Below, in pieces: positions 46,118 to 55,720 of a stretch of 64,000 nucleotides of DNA. The first letter of the stretch is position 1. Each line of letters opens with the position of its first letter. The notes beneath the pieces are model-generated. The model saw nothing but the letters and a program-made list of their open reading frames with translations. It did not search any database and was not told the DNA's origin. The stretch comes from Stakelama marina (lineage in GTDB: Bacteria; Pseudomonadota; Alphaproteobacteria; Sphingomonadales; Sphingomonadaceae), in assembly GCF_018122655.1 (NCBI RefSeq), contig NZ_JAGRQC010000006.1, positions 1-64,000 on the forward strand, read 5' to 3'. Position numbers and translations under genes: made by a program.

Positions 46118-46395
46118 AGCGCTTCGACCAGTCCGGCGGCGACCAGTTCCTCTACCCGGGCTTCTAGCGCGCGAACATCGGCGTCGCCGATATCGAACCG
46201 TCCCGAAAGCTGCGCGAGCAGCGCGTCGAGCGTCAGCGGATCGGGGTGCAGCGCCTCCAGTATCTCGGGCACCGGCGATGCCACGACATGCGTCTGGCCC
46301 GAGGCGCGGTGATAGAGCGCGACCATCGCATCGAGCGTCACCGCCCGCAGGCTATCCGGCGCCGCCGCCCGGTATCGTGTTGCTTCCCCCGTCAC
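46114..46395 (-). CDS. PqqD-family protein of the HPr-rel-A cassette
   Basis: This 93-residue protein has the PqqD/RRE winged-helix pattern: VTLDAMVALYHRASGQTHVV, then PVPEILEALHPDPLTLDALLAQL, ending VRALEARVEELVAAGLVEAL. Such domains bind leader peptides of ribosomally made, modified peptides and present them to enzymes. The GTGA overlap with the HprK-like gene argues that the two proteins act together. The nearest candidate client is the small exported protein encoded 47 bases upstream. Confidence 0.9.
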   Translation of the reverse strand: MTGEATRYRAAAPDSLRAVTLDAMVALYHRASGQTHVVASPVPEILEALHPDPLTLDALLAQLSGRFDIGDADVRALEARVEELVAAGLVEAL

Positions 46396-46442
46396 GGCCC
46401 CCTTGTGCCGTCAGAAGCCTGACAAGTCGATAAGACCGCGCC

Positions 46443-46838
46443 TCAGCCGCGCGGCATTTGCAGCGACGCGAAGCAGGTGAACCCGCTGGTACCCGCCTGC
46501 AGCCGCCGGATATATTGCGTATAGGCTTGGCTGGTTTCGTAATCGGTGCCGGGCAGCGTGCCGCCCGCCAGCGCCTTTTTTACATCCTCGCCCTTGAACG
46601 GTGCCGCCGCCGGGGGATAGGCGCCGGGCGTGCCGGCGGGGACGAGCGTGCCGTCCTGCGCGATATAGCTGCCCGCGCGTTGCGGATCGGGAACGGGAAT
46701 TTCGCAGGTCGAAATCGACGCGGTCGTCTGTGCCAGCGCCGGGCGGATCGAGACGATCGCCGATGCGCTGACCGCGCCGAGCATGAGCGCACGGCGGCCG
46801 GTCGAAACCGATTCGGATTGCGGCTTGTCGTCCTGCAT
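46443..46838 (-). CDS. Small exported protein, possible client of the HPr-rel-A cassette
   Basis: This 131-residue protein begins MQDDKPQSESVSTGRRALML. GRRALMLGAVSASAIVSIRPALAQ is a Tat-like signal peptide (one RR pair; the full SRRxFLK consensus is not met). The mature part, of about 94 residues, has two Cys (about 44 in STCEIP and 123 in GFTCFAS) that could form a disulfide. It is rich in Gly/Pro/Ala with Ser/Thr/Tyr near the end (DYETSQAYTQYIRRLQAGTSG). It is the first gene of the cassette. I do not know its family; serving as the phosphorylated or nucleotidylated client is inference from position. Confidence 0.75.
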   Translation of the reverse strand: MQDDKPQSESVSTGRRALMLGAVSASAIVSIRPALAQTTASISTCEIPVPDPQRAGSYIAQDGTLVPAGTPGAYPPAAAPFKGEDVKKALAGGTLPGTDYETSQAYTQYIRRLQAGTSGFTCFASLQMPRG

Positions 46839-46945
46839 GACGGCATCATTCTGCCGGTAAAGCCGTTTCGCAATGGTAAAAGATCGTTAAGAACGCGAAC
46901 CACGCTTTGGCGGGGCGCAATAAATCGGCTAGGGCGCGTGCCGCG

Positions 46946-48250
46946 ATGGAACACTTCTTCGAGCCGCGAACGCTGATCGCGATCCTGCTGGTTGCCTGCT
47001 GCGCGGCGATCGGGCTCGTGATGGGCGCCGATATCGACGCGATGCTGATTGTCCTGGTCGGCGGCGTTGCGGCGGTTCTGATGGCATCCGGCACCGGCGA
47101 GCCCCATGCCGGCGATGCCGAACCCGGCGCCGAACGGCGGCATTATAACGAACCGGGGCTGATGGACGTTCTGGAAGCGGTCGGAGAGCCCCTGCTCGTC
47201 GTTGCCGACAACCGCGTCTGGCGGGCCAACAAGGCCGCGCACGCGCTGCTTGGCCAGCATATCGTCGGCGAGGATGTCCGCCTTGCGATTCGCCACCCCG
47301 CCGCCGCCGAACGACTGTTGAGCGACGCCGGCCGCGCATCGGGCGAGCCGATCAACCTGATCGGCCTGGGACGGCGCGACCAGAGCTGGGAAATGCGCGT
47401 TCGCGCGGTCGGCGACGGCATTCGCATCGTCCATCTGGTCGACCGCACCGGCAGCTACGCGACCGAGCGAATCCGCGTCGATTTCGTCGCCAATGCCAGC
47501 CACGAACTGCGCACCCCGCTGGCATCGCTGCTGGGTTTTATCGAGACGCTGGGCGAGGAAGCGGGGGAAGACCCCGAAACGCGCGCGCGCTTCCTGAAGG
47601 TGATGTTCGACGAGGCGGTGCGGATGCAGCGGCTCGTCGACGACCTGATGAGCCTGTCGCGCATCGAGGCCGAAAAATACCGCGAGCCCGCCGATTCGGT
47701 CGATCTGGGCGCGCTTGCGCAAGAGGTCTGCGCAGAGCTTTCGGCAAGCGGCGACCCGCGCGCCACCGACCTTTCCTGTGCCATCGATTCGGGCATTCTG
47801 GTCCGCGGCGACCGCGCGCAATTGTCGCAGCTTCTCCACAACATCGTCGGCAACGCCATGAAATATGGCCGCGCGGGCACACCCGTCACGATCGCGCTTC
47901 ACGAGGCCGATCGCGCAATGGCGGCGCTGAGCGTCAGCGACGAGGGCGAAGGTATCGCACCCGAACATCTGCCCCGGCTTACCGAACGCTTTTACCGCGT
48001 CGATCCGGGCCGCAGCCGCAAGATCGGGGGCACCGGCCTGGGCCTTGCCATCGTCAAGCACATCGTCGAACGGCATCGCGGGCGACTTGATATTTCTAGC
48101 GTGCCGGGCAAGGGAACGACCGTGCGCATTCTGCTTCCGCAGGCGCCGCTGTCATCAACACGTAATGAAAATGCAACAGAGGCGGGCGCGGAGAGCAGCA
48201 TTCGCCTCACCGATTCCAAGATCACCGTTACTGAAGGGAAAACGCAATGA
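46946..48250 (+). CDS. phoR: Phosphate regulon sensor histidine kinase
   Basis: This 434-residue protein starts at the ATG at 46946 (MEHFFEPRTLIAILL). Two transmembrane helices occupy about residues 8-50, then a PAS-like domain (EPLLVVADNRVWRANKAAHALL). HisKA carries VANASHELRTPLASLLGF, and the ATPase has HNIVGNAMKYGR, SDEGEGIAPEHLPRLTERFYRVD and GGTGLGLAIVKHIVERH. The short membrane part and lack of a periplasmic domain fit PhoR, which is thought to read Pst transporter state via PhoU. Its stop overlaps the pstS start, and phoB is the last gene of the same operon. Confidence 0.94.
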   Translation: MEHFFEPRTLIAILLVACCAAIGLVMGADIDAMLIVLVGGVAAVLMASGTGEPHAGDAEPGAERRHYNEPGLMDVLEAVGEPLLVVADNRVWRANKAAHALLGQHIVGEDVRLAIRHPAAAERLLSDAGRASGEPINLIGLGRRDQSWEMRVRAVGDGIRIVHLVDRTGSYATERIRVDFVANASHELRTPLASLLGFIETLGEEAGEDPETRARFLKVMFDEAVRMQRLVDDLMSLSRIEAEKYREPADSVDLGALAQEVCAELSASGDPRATDLSCAIDSGILVRGDRAQLSQLLHNIVGNAMKYGRAGTPVTIALHEADRAMAALSVSDEGEGIAPEHLPRLTERFYRVDPGRSRKIGGTGLGLAIVKHIVERHRGRLDISSVPGKGTTVRILLPQAPLSSTRNENATEAGAESSIRLTDSKITVTEGKTQ

Positions 48251-49290
48251 TCCGCCGTCTTGCGCTGATCGCCATCGCATCCACCGCGCTCGCATCCTGC
48301 GGCCAGCAGGCCTCTCGCGACTCGATACGGATCGTCGGCTCGTCCACCGTCTATCCGTTCTCGACGATCGTCGCCGAGCAGATGGTGAACAAGAATCCCT
48401 CGTTGAAGACGCCGGTGATCGAATCGACCGGCACCGGTGGCGGCATGAAGCTGTTCTGCGCCGGCGTCGGCCCCGACCATCCCGATATCGAGGACGCGTC
48501 GCGCCGCATGACGCCGGGCGAATATCAGACCTGCAAGACCAACGGTGTCGACGGCATCATGGAAGTTCAGGTCGGCATGGACGGCGTCGCCTTCGCCGAA
48601 TCGAAAAAGGGTCCGAAGCTGCAGCTGACCAAGGTCCAGCTCTACAAGGCGCTCGCGGCCAATCCGGGCGGCAAGCCCAATACCAACAAGTTCTGGAGCG
48701 ATGTCGATCCGTCGCTGCCGCACATTCCGATCCAGGTGTTCGGCCCGCCTTCGACCAGCGGCACGCGCGACGCGCTGTCCGAACTGATCCTCGCCAAGGG
48801 TTGCGAGGAAAGCGATCCCGAGGCCGCCAAGCTGAAGTCGGACAAGGACGCCTATGCCACGCGCTGCACCGAAATCCGCAGCGACGGCGCCTATGTCGAC
48901 AAGGGCGAGAACGACAATATCATCGTCCAGAATCTGAGCGTCAGCCCCAATGCCATCGGCATTTTCGGCTACAGCTATCTCGAGGAAAATCGCGACCGTC
49001 TGAACGGCATTCCGATCGACGGCGTCGACCCGACCTACCAGAATATCGCCGACCGCAAATATCCCGGTTCGCGTCCGCTGTTCATCTATGTGAAGAAGCA
49101 GCACATCGGCGCGATCCCCGGCATCAAGGATTTCATGAATCAGTATGCCGCGTCCTGGGGTCCCGACGGCCCGCTGGTGAAGAAGGGCATGATTGCCGCC
49201 CCCGCCGATGTTCGCGCGCAGTCGAAAAAGATCATCGACCAGGAAATCGCGCTCGACCCGGCGGCGCTGAAAGACGACGAGCTGCATTGA
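48247..49290 (+). CDS. pstS: Phosphate ABC transporter substrate-binding lipoprotein
   Basis: This 347-residue protein begins MIRRLALIAIASTALASCGQ, with a lipobox (ALASC, Cys about 18). IRIVGSSTVYPFSTIVAEQM and STGTGGGMKLFCAG are phosphate-ligand loops, and GPPSTSGTRDALSELIL is the second. The C-terminal IGIFGYSYLEENRD is also typical. It captures phosphate in the periplasm for PstCAB. The length matches the long PstS form seen in alphaproteobacteria. It overlaps phoR by four bases and is followed 27 bases later by pstC. Confidence 0.96.
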   Translation: MIRRLALIAIASTALASCGQQASRDSIRIVGSSTVYPFSTIVAEQMVNKNPSLKTPVIESTGTGGGMKLFCAGVGPDHPDIEDASRRMTPGEYQTCKTNGVDGIMEVQVGMDGVAFAESKKGPKLQLTKVQLYKALAANPGGKPNTNKFWSDVDPSLPHIPIQVFGPPSTSGTRDALSELILAKGCEESDPEAAKLKSDKDAYATRCTEIRSDGAYVDKGENDNIIVQNLSVSPNAIGIFGYSYLEENRDRLNGIPIDGVDPTYQNIADRKYPGSRPLFIYVKKQHIGAIPGIKDFMNQYAASWGPDGPLVKKGMIAAPADVRAQSKKIIDQEIALDPAALKDDELH

Positions 49291-49317
49291 TCTGAGCCGC
49301 GTACTGGACGCCGAATC

Positions 49318-50694
49318 GTGACTGTTTTCGCGCTTTTCTTCCTCGTTGTGGGGCTCGGCCTGATCGGCTGGCTTACCGCCCGTGCCCGGGCGTCGCGCTT
49401 TGCGACGCTCGGCGCGGGCAAGCGCCATTCGTTGCCGAGCCAGCATGGCTGGTATGTCGCGCTGTGGACGGCGGCCCCCGCGCTGTTGTTCCTCGCGATA
49501 TGGTCTGCCGTGTCGCCGTCGCTGGCCACGCAGGAGGTGCTGGCGTCGCCGGCAGCGGCGGAACTGCCTGCATTCGGTTTCCAGCGCGAGGCGATATTGT
49601 CCGAGGCGCGGACGCTTGCCGAGGGCAATTCGTTCGGCGCGTTCAATGAAGAAGCCAAGGCGCTTGCGCCTGCTTATGCGAAGGCGCAGTCGAAATATCG
49701 CTGGATCGGCACGGCGCTCGCGCTGCTTCTCGCCTTTGCCGGCGGTGCCTATGCGTTCAGCCGGGTAAGCCCGATGTTCCGCGCGCGCACCCGTGTCGAA
49801 CGCACGGTGATGATCGCGTTGTTGCTGGCATCGCTGATCGCGATCCTGACAACGGTCGGCATCTTCGTGTCGCTACTGATTGAATCGGCGCGTTTCTTTT
49901 CGGTCGTTCCGCTGACCGACTTCCTGTTCGGCACGCATTGGAGCCCACAGATCATCAAGTCGAGCGACCCCGGCGCGTCGCTCGGCGCGGTGCCGCTGTT
50001 CTGGGGCACCTTCTTCATCGGTGCGATCATCGCGATGATCGTCGCCATCCCATTCGGCCTGATGAGCGCGATCTACCTGACGCAATATGCCGCCCCGTCA
50101 GTGCGTAAGTGGATGAAGCCGATCCTGGAGATTCTCGCCGGCGTTCCCACCGTGGTCTATGGCTATTTCGCCGCGCTGACGGTGGCGCCTGCGGTGCGCG
50201 ACTTCGCCGTCTCGCTGGGCTTTACCTATGCGAGTTCCGAGAGCGCGCTTGCCGCGGGCCTCGTCATGGGCGTGATGATTATTCCGTTCGTATCGTCGAT
50301 GGCCGACGATTCGATCGCCGCGGTTCCGGGCGCCATGCGCGACGGATCGCTGGCGATGGGCGCAACGACATCGGAAACGATCAGCAAGGTGCTGCTGCCG
50401 GCGGCGCTTCCGGGCGTGGTGGCGGGTATTCTGCTCGCCGTGAGCCGAGCGATCGGCGAGACGATGATCGTCGTGATGGCGGCATCGGGCGCGGCGACGA
50501 TCACGCTCAATCCGTTCGAAAGCGCCACCACGGTCACCAAGCAGATCGTCGACCTGCTGACCGGCGAAGCCGCATTCGACAGCCCCAAGACGCTCGCGGC
50601 CTTCGCGCTGGGTCTGACGCTGTTCCTCATCACCTTCCTGCTCAACATCGTCGCGCTGCGCGTGGTGAAGAAATATCGCGAAGCCTATGAATAG
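49318..50694 (+). CDS. pstC: Phosphate ABC transporter permease, PstC subunit
   Basis: This 458-residue protein starts at a GTG (MTVFALFFLVVGLGLIGWL). It carries the extended N-terminus with two helices and a periplasmic loop, and the permease core VAIPFGLMSAIYLTQYAAP, GVPTVVYGYFAALTVAP and SRAIGETMIVVMAASGAA with the EAA-type cytoplasmic loop. It is larger than E. coli PstC but normal for this alphaproteobacterial form. It overlaps pstA by eight bases. Confidence 0.94.
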   Translation: MTVFALFFLVVGLGLIGWLTARARASRFATLGAGKRHSLPSQHGWYVALWTAAPALLFLAIWSAVSPSLATQEVLASPAAAELPAFGFQREAILSEARTLAEGNSFGAFNEEAKALAPAYAKAQSKYRWIGTALALLLAFAGGAYAFSRVSPMFRARTRVERTVMIALLLASLIAILTTVGIFVSLLIESARFFSVVPLTDFLFGTHWSPQIIKSSDPGASLGAVPLFWGTFFIGAIIAMIVAIPFGLMSAIYLTQYAAPSVRKWMKPILEILAGVPTVVYGYFAALTVAPAVRDFAVSLGFTYASSESALAAGLVMGVMIIPFVSSMADDSIAAVPGAMRDGSLAMGATTSETISKVLLPAALPGVVAGILLAVSRAIGETMIVVMAASGAATITLNPFESATTVTKQIVDLLTGEAAFDSPKTLAAFALGLTLFLITFLLNIVALRVVKKYREAYE

Positions 50695-51964
50695 CACGAC
50701 CTCCCCCAACGCCGCCGAGCGCACGCCGACCGACTGGACGTCGCGCGCGATGCAGCGCCGCATCCGCCGGCGCTATGCCGCCGAGCGCCGGTTCAAGTTT
50801 TTCGGTCTGGCCGCGATCGTGCTGTCGGCGGGCTTTCTGGCCTTTCTGCTGATCGTCATGGTGTCGAATGGCATCGGCGGCTTCACGCGGACCGAGGTCA
50901 AGCTGCCGGTCGACTTCGCGCAGGCACAGCTGCCGGTCAGCGCGAGCCAGTTGCAAGGCCCCGGCGCCGACATGGCGCTCGCCAATGTCGGGATAGAGGA
51001 TCTGACCGACAATTCGGCCAAGGCCGCGTTCGGCCCCGATGGCGATCTCGTCCTGTCCGACAGCGCGTGGACCAGCGTCCGCGATGCGCTGAAGGACGAT
51101 CCGTCGCTGCTCGGCAAGCGCGCCGAAATCGACGTTCCCATCTCGTCCGACCTTCAGGAAGCGTTCGACGGCAACGGCACGCCGGAATTCAAGGCGATGG
51201 TCTCCCGGCTGAAGCAGAAGCACGCTTTCGACCAGAATTTCGATACCGGATTCCTGACCAAGGCCGACGCAACCGACCCCACGACGGTCGGCATCTGGGG
51301 CGCGGTGAAGGGATCGTTCTTCACGATGCTCGTCACGCTCGCCATCGCCTTTCCCATCGGCGTGCTGTCGGCGGTCTATCTCGAGGAATATGCGCCGCGG
51401 AACCGCTGGACCGATCTGATCGAGGTGTCGATCAACAATCTGGCCGCGGTGCCGTCGATCATCTTCGGTCTGCTCGGCCTCGCGGTGTTCCTTAGCTTCT
51501 TCCACCTGCCGCGTTCGGCCGCGCTGGTCGGCGGCCTGACGCTTGCCCTGATGATCATGCCCGTGATCGTCATCGCCAGCCGCAACGCGATCAAGGCGGT
51601 GCCGCCGTCGATACGCGATGCCGCGCTAGGCGTCGGGGCGAGCCGTATCCAGGTCGTCTTCCACCACGTCCTGCCGCTCGCCTTGCCCGGCATTCTGACC
51701 GGCACGATCATCGGCATGGCGCGCGCGCTCGGCGAGACCGCGCCGCTCCTGATGATCGGCATGCGCGCCTTCATCGCATCGCCTCCGGAAGGCTTTACCG
51801 ACCCCGCAACGGTTCTGCCGGTCCAGATCTTCCTCTGGTCCGATCAGGTGAGCCGCGGCTTTGTCGAACGCACCTCCGCCGCGATTATCGTGCTATTGCT
51901 GTTCCTGCTCGCGATGAACGCGCTCGCCATCTATCTTCGTAACCGTTTCGAGACCCGCTGGTAA
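50687..51964 (+). CDS. pstA: Phosphate ABC transporter permease, PstA subunit
   Basis: This 425-residue protein has an N-terminal DUF3333-type extension ([19 protein letters not shown], periplasmic loop to about 195). The permease core follows, with [39 protein letters not shown] and [19 protein letters not shown]. It forms the membrane channel with PstC. Its stop shares bases with the pstB start (TAATG). Confidence 0.94.
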   Translation: MNSTTSPNAAERTPTDWTSRAMQRRIRRRYAAERRFKFFGLAAIVLSAGFLAFLLIVMVSNGIGGFTRTEVKLPVDFAQAQLPVSASQLQGPGADMALANVGIEDLTDNSAKAAFGPDGDLVLSDSAWTSVRDALKDDPSLLGKRAEIDVPISSDLQEAFDGNGTPEFKAMVSRLKQKHAFDQNFDTGFLTKADATDPTTVGIWGAVKGSFFTMLVTLAIAFPIGVLSAVYLEEYAPRNRWTDLIEVSINNLAAVPSIIFGLLGLAVFLSFFHLPRSAALVGGLTLALMIMPVIVIASRNAIKAVPPSIRDAALGVGASRIQVVFHHVLPLALPGILTGTIIGMARALGETAPLLMIGMRAFIASPPEGFTDPATVLPVQIFLWSDQVSRGFVERTSAAIIVLLLFLLAMNALAIYLRNRFETRW

Positions 51965-52791
51965 TGACCGACACGCAAGCCCCCAACCCCGTCCGCGTGG
52001 ACCAGACCGAGCCGGCGACGCCGAAAGCGGCGACGCACATCAAGATGTCGGCTCGCGACGTCAACGTGTTCTACGGCGCGACCCACGCGATCAAGGACGT
52101 GTCGATCGATGTCGACATGGAAAATGTCACCGCGTTCATCGGCCCGTCGGGCTGCGGCAAGTCCACGTTCCTGCGGACGCTGAACCGCATGAACGACACG
52201 ATCCCGATCGCGAAGGTGACGGGCGACATCACGCTCGACGGCGAAGACATCTATTCGCCGCAGATGGACGTGGTGCAGCTGCGCGCGCGCGTCGGCATGG
52301 TGTTCCAGAAGCCCAACCCCTTCCCCAAGTCGATATACGAGAATGTCGCCTATGGGCCGCGTATTCACGGGCTTGCGCCGAACAAGGGCGCGATGGACCA
52401 GATCGTCGAGCAGTCGCTGAAGCGCGCCGGCCTGTGGGACGAGGTCAAGGATCGCCTGCACGACAGCGGCACCGCGCTTTCGGGCGGTCAGCAGCAGCGG
52501 CTGTGCATCGCGCGTGCGATCGCGGTCGACCCCGAAGTCATTCTGATGGACGAGCCCTGTTCGGCGCTCGATCCGATCGCGACCGCGAAGATCGAGGAAC
52601 TGATCCACGCGCTGCGCGGCAAATACGCGATCGTGATCGTCACGCACAACATGCAGCAGGCGGCGCGCGTTTCGCAGAAGACCGCGTTTTTCCACCTCGG
52701 CAATCTCGTCGAATATGGCGAGACCTCGGATATCTTCACCAATCCGCGCGAAGAACGCACCAAGGATTACATCACCGGCCGTTACGGCTGA
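51964..52791 (+). CDS. pstB: Phosphate ABC transporter ATP-binding protein
   Basis: This 275-residue ATPase has Walker [21 protein letters not shown], the Q-loop [20 protein letters not shown], signature [16 protein letters not shown], Walker [17 protein letters not shown] and the H-loop [18 protein letters not shown] and the QKPNPFPKS wording are characteristic of PstB. It powers phosphate import by PstCA and is followed 14 bases later by phoU. Confidence 0.97.
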   Translation: MTDTQAPNPVRVDQTEPATPKAATHIKMSARDVNVFYGATHAIKDVSIDVDMENVTAFIGPSGCGKSTFLRTLNRMNDTIPIAKVTGDITLDGEDIYSPQMDVVQLRARVGMVFQKPNPFPKSIYENVAYGPRIHGLAPNKGAMDQIVEQSLKRAGLWDEVKDRLHDSGTALSGGQQQRLCIARAIAVDPEVILMDEPCSALDPIATAKIEELIHALRGKYAIVIVTHNMQQAARVSQKTAFFHLGNLVEYGETSDIFTNPREERTKDYITGRYG

Positions 52792-52805
52792 TCGGGACCA
52801 GGCGA

Positions 52806-53501
52806 ATGAACGAACACACGGTAAAGGCTTTCGACGAGGATATCGGCGAACTGCGCGGTCTGATCGCGCAGATGGGCGGCCTGGCCGAGGCTGCGATCGA
52901 TGCGTCGATGGATGCGCTGAAGCGCCATGACCTGGAAGCTGCCGCTCGCATCATCGACGGCGACAAGCAGATCGACGAGCTTGAGACCGAGGTCGAGCGG
53001 CTCGCGGTCCGGCTGATCGCGCTGCGTGCGCCGATGGCCGACGACCTGCGCGAAGTGGTCGCCGCGCTGAAGATCGCGGGCGTGGTCGAGCGGATCGGCG
53101 ACTATGCCAAGAACATCGCCAAGCGCGTCGCCGCGATCGACGGCCACAGCGTCATCGAGCCGCTGTCGCTGCTTCCGGCGATGGCGAACATGGCGACCGA
53201 CATGGTGCGCAACGTCCTCGACGCCTTCGCGGCGCGCGACCCGGAGGCCGCGGTACGCGTCTGCGAACAGGACCGCGCGGTCGACGATTTCTACAATTCG
53301 ATCTTCCGCACGCTCGTCACCTTCATGGTCGAGAACCCCAAGTCGATCAGTCAGGCCGCGCACATGCTGTTCATCGCCAAGAATCTGGAGCGTGTCGGCG
53401 ACCACGCCACCAACGTCGCCGAAATGGTCTATTACGCCGCAACGGGCGACCATATGGGCGACCGCGACCAGGGCGACACCGTTCCACTGGCGGGGAGCTG
53501 A
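52806..53501 (+). CDS. phoU: Phosphate signalling protein PhoU
   Basis: This 231-residue all-helical protein starts MNEHTVKAFDEDIGELRGLI. It has the two PhoU repeats with metal-contacting motifs (DGDKQIDELETEVERLAVRL, VVERIGDYAKNIAKR; CEQDRAVDDFYNSIFRTLV, NLERVGDHATNVAEMV). It links Pst transport to PhoR and keeps the regulon off when phosphate is plentiful. The ATG at 52806 is preceded by GGGACCAGG. Co-transcription with phoR, pst and phoB fits its role. Confidence 0.96.
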   Translation: MNEHTVKAFDEDIGELRGLIAQMGGLAEAAIDASMDALKRHDLEAAARIIDGDKQIDELETEVERLAVRLIALRAPMADDLREVVAALKIAGVVERIGDYAKNIAKRVAAIDGHSVIEPLSLLPAMANMATDMVRNVLDAFAARDPEAAVRVCEQDRAVDDFYNSIFRTLVTFMVENPKSISQAAHMLFIAKNLERVGDHATNVAEMVYYAATGDHMGDRDQGDTVPLAGS

Positions 53502-53505
53502 CGCC

Positions 53506-54198
53506 ATGAGCCGGGCAACGATGCTGCTGGTCGAGGACGATGCGGCGCTTGCCGAGCTCCTCACCTATCATTTTCGCCGCGAGGATTTCGAGGTCAAGCA
53601 CACCGTTGACGGCGAAGAGGCTCTGCTGCTCGCGGCCGAAGCGACGCCCGACATCGTGCTGCTCGACTGGATGGTCGAGGGGCTGTCGGGGATCGAGGTC
53701 TGCCGCCGGCTGCGCCGCGCCTCGGAAACCGCCAACGTGCCCATCATCATGCTCACCGCGCGCGGTGAGGAAGAGGACCGGGTGCGCGGGCTGGAAACCG
53801 GCGCCGACGATTATGTCACCAAACCTTTTTCACCGCGCGAACTCGTCGCCCGCGTGAACGCCGTGCTGCGCAGGGTGCGCCCCGCACTGGCGGGCGAACA
53901 ACTGACCTACGCCGATATCGAGATGGACACGGTGGGTCACAAGGTCCGCCGCGGCGGCGAGCTTGTGCCGCTTGGCCCGACCGAGTTCCGCCTGCTGCGC
54001 CACTTCCTCGAACATCCGGGCTGGGTATTCTCGCGCGAGCGGCTGCTCGACGCGGTATGGGGCCACGATTCCGAAATCGAATCGCGCACCGTCGACGTGC
54101 ACATCCGCCGCCTGCGCAAGGCGATCAACCAGGGCGGCAAACCCGATATCATCCGCACAGTGCGGTCGGCGGGATATTCTCTCGATTCAGGCTCCTAG
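53506..54198 (+). CDS. phoB: Phosphate regulon response regulator
   Basis: This 230-residue OmpR-family regulator starts at 53506 (MSRATMLLVEDDAALAELL). The receiver has the phospho-Asp in VLLDWMVEGLSG, MLTARGEEEDRVRGLETGADDYVTKPFSPREL (quoted in part) and PhoB-like wording. The C-terminal winged helix has LGPTEFRLLRHFLEHPGWVFSRERLL and RTVDVHIRRLRKAI. It binds Pho boxes when phosphorylated by PhoR. It closes the operon, four bases after phoU. I did not find a clear Pho box before phoR. Confidence 0.96.
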   Translation: MSRATMLLVEDDAALAELLTYHFRREDFEVKHTVDGEEALLLAAEATPDIVLLDWMVEGLSGIEVCRRLRRASETANVPIIMLTARGEEEDRVRGLETGADDYVTKPFSPRELVARVNAVLRRVRPALAGEQLTYADIEMDTVGHKVRRGGELVPLGPTEFRLLRHFLEHPGWVFSRERLLDAVWGHDSEIESRTVDVHIRRLRKAINQGGKPDIIRTVRSAGYSLDSGS

Positions 54199-54294
54199 CA
54201 TTCGCGACCGAAAAATTCGGACCAAATTGCGGGCTTGATCGTTCACTCGGCAGCGCATGCCCCCCGTGCGCTGAGACAATTCGGGAGAACGAAA

Positions 54295-54612
54295 ATGAAG
54301 CTGATTGCATTGGCAGCCGCGCTGACGATGAGCGCCCCTGCATTTGCTCAGACCCCGCCGCAATCGAATCCGCCGCAGGTTTCCGCGGACGACCAGTCGA
54401 CCCAGCCCGGCGCGATCCAATATACCGAGAGCGCCGGTGGGTATCAGCCGGCGAACCCGCCGATGACGGCCACTCCGACGGCAGGGCAGCCGGTCGTATT
54501 CAAACCGGCCCCGCAGCCTTCCGAGGCCTTTCCGCCCCCGCCGCCCAAGGCCAGCTATCCGATCTGCAAGCCGGGTCAGTATGACGGCTGTCGTCAGCGC
54601 GGCGGCCGATAA
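54295..54612 (+). CDS. Small secreted proline-rich protein
   Basis: This 105-residue protein has a signal peptide (MKLIALAAALTMSAPAFAQ, cut after AFAQ). The mature region is dominated by Pro, Gln, Ser and Thr (TPPQSNPPQVSADDQSTQPG) with a PPPPPKASYPICKPGQYDGC C-terminus holding two Cys. No known domain is visible. It is probably periplasmic and largely disordered. It stands alone behind phoB and has its own strong terminator, so it is a separate transcription unit. Confidence 0.8.
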   Translation: MKLIALAAALTMSAPAFAQTPPQSNPPQVSADDQSTQPGAIQYTESAGGYQPANPPMTATPTAGQPVVFKPAPQPSEAFPPPPPKASYPICKPGQYDGCRQRGGR

Positions 54613-54623
54613 CTCTATCATCG

Positions 54624-54657
54624 GGGCGCACGGACAAAATTCCGTGCGCCCTTTTTT
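54624..54657 (+). terminator. Rho-independent terminator
   Basis: GGGCGCACGG and CCGTGCGCCC form a perfect 10-bp stem with an 8-base loop, followed by six T. It lies 11 bases after the stop of the small secreted protein gene. Confidence 0.95.
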
Positions 54658-54745
54658 CACATACCCATACTTTGATCGCCGGCTTTCGTTTCCCGGCAAT
54701 CTGCCCTAGTCAGGCGTTCCCGAATTACGAAGGAGCGCCTTTTCC

Positions 54746-55645
54746 ATGTCCATCCGTTTCGACAATCGCGTTGCCATCGTCACCGGCGCAGGCGGCGGCC
54801 TTGGCCGTGCCTATGCGCTCGAACTCGCCCGGCGCGGGGCAAAGGTCGTGGTCAACGACCTCGGCGGCGCGCGCGATGGCACCGGGCATTCCGATGCGGC
54901 GCTGAAGGTGGTCGAGGAAATTCGCGAAGCCGGCGGCGAAGCGATGTCGAACGGCGGCAGCGTCACCGAATATGAGCAGATGGAAGCCATGGTCGCCCAG
55001 GCGAAGGAAAAATGGGGCGGCGTCCACATCCTCATCAACAATGCCGGCGTCCTGCGCGACAAGAGCTTCGCCAAGATGGCGCCCGAGGATTTCGAGTTCG
55101 TCGTCGATGTCCATCTGAACGGATCGGCAAACTGCACCAAGGCGGTTTGGGAAACGATGCGCGAGCAGAATTACGGCCGCATATTGATGACGGCGTCGTC
55201 GACAGGGCTGTTCGGCAATTTCGGCCAAGCGAATTACGGCGCGGCGAAGCTGGGTCTCGCCGGCCTGACCAAGACGCTCTATCTCGAAGGCGCGAAATAC
55301 AACATCAAGGTCAACACGCTGGCGCCCGTCGCCGGCACGCGCATGACCGAAGACATCTTCCCCGAAGCCGCGTTCAAGCTGTTCACGCCCGAAAGCGTGG
55401 CGCCGGCAGCGCTCTACCTCGTTTCCGAAGACGCTCCGTCGAACGCGATCGTCGGCGCCGGCGCCGGCGTATTCCAGGCCGCCTATGTCACGCTGACGCC
55501 CGGTGTGCGCCTGCAGGGCGACGAACTGACACCCGAAGGCGTTGCCGACCACTGGGGCGAGATCACCGATCGCACCGGCGAGATCGTGCCGCAGTCGGGC
55601 GGCGAACAGGCGCAAACCATCTTCGCGAAGTTGCAGGACGGCTGA
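54746..55645 (+). CDS. Short-chain dehydrogenase, (3R)-hydroxyacyl-CoA dehydrogenase type
   Basis: This 299-residue protein has VAIVTGAGGGLGRAYALELARRGAKVVVNDLGG, the long N-terminal pattern of the dehydrogenase domain of peroxisomal multifunctional enzyme type 2 (quoted here only as family wording; key residues are TGAGGGLGR and NDLGG). NNAGVLRD, SSTGLFGNFGQANYGAAKLG (catalytic Ser, Tyr and Lys) and VNTLAPVAGTRMT follow. A C-terminal extension of about 60 residues carries no hydratase or sterol-carrier domain. It probably oxidises hydroxyacyl-CoA in fatty-acid or steroid-like breakdown. It is monocistronic. Confidence 0.87.
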   Translation: MSIRFDNRVAIVTGAGGGLGRAYALELARRGAKVVVNDLGGARDGTGHSDAALKVVEEIREAGGEAMSNGGSVTEYEQMEAMVAQAKEKWGGVHILINNAGVLRDKSFAKMAPEDFEFVVDVHLNGSANCTKAVWETMREQNYGRILMTASSTGLFGNFGQANYGAAKLGLAGLTKTLYLEGAKYNIKVNTLAPVAGTRMTEDIFPEAAFKLFTPESVAPAALYLVSEDAPSNAIVGAGAGVFQAAYVTLTPGVRLQGDELTPEGVADHWGEITDRTGEIVPQSGGEQAQTIFAKLQDG

Positions 55646-55720
55646 CGCCCAGTCCGGGCCATCCGTATTGTGTAGGTAATACACTGGTGATATAGCTCCC
55701 TCATACAGGGAGGTATTGCC

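Noticed and set aside
46860..46945. Pho box before phoR
   Set aside because: I looked for paired CTGTCAT-like repeats in the 107 bases before phoR and found none that match.
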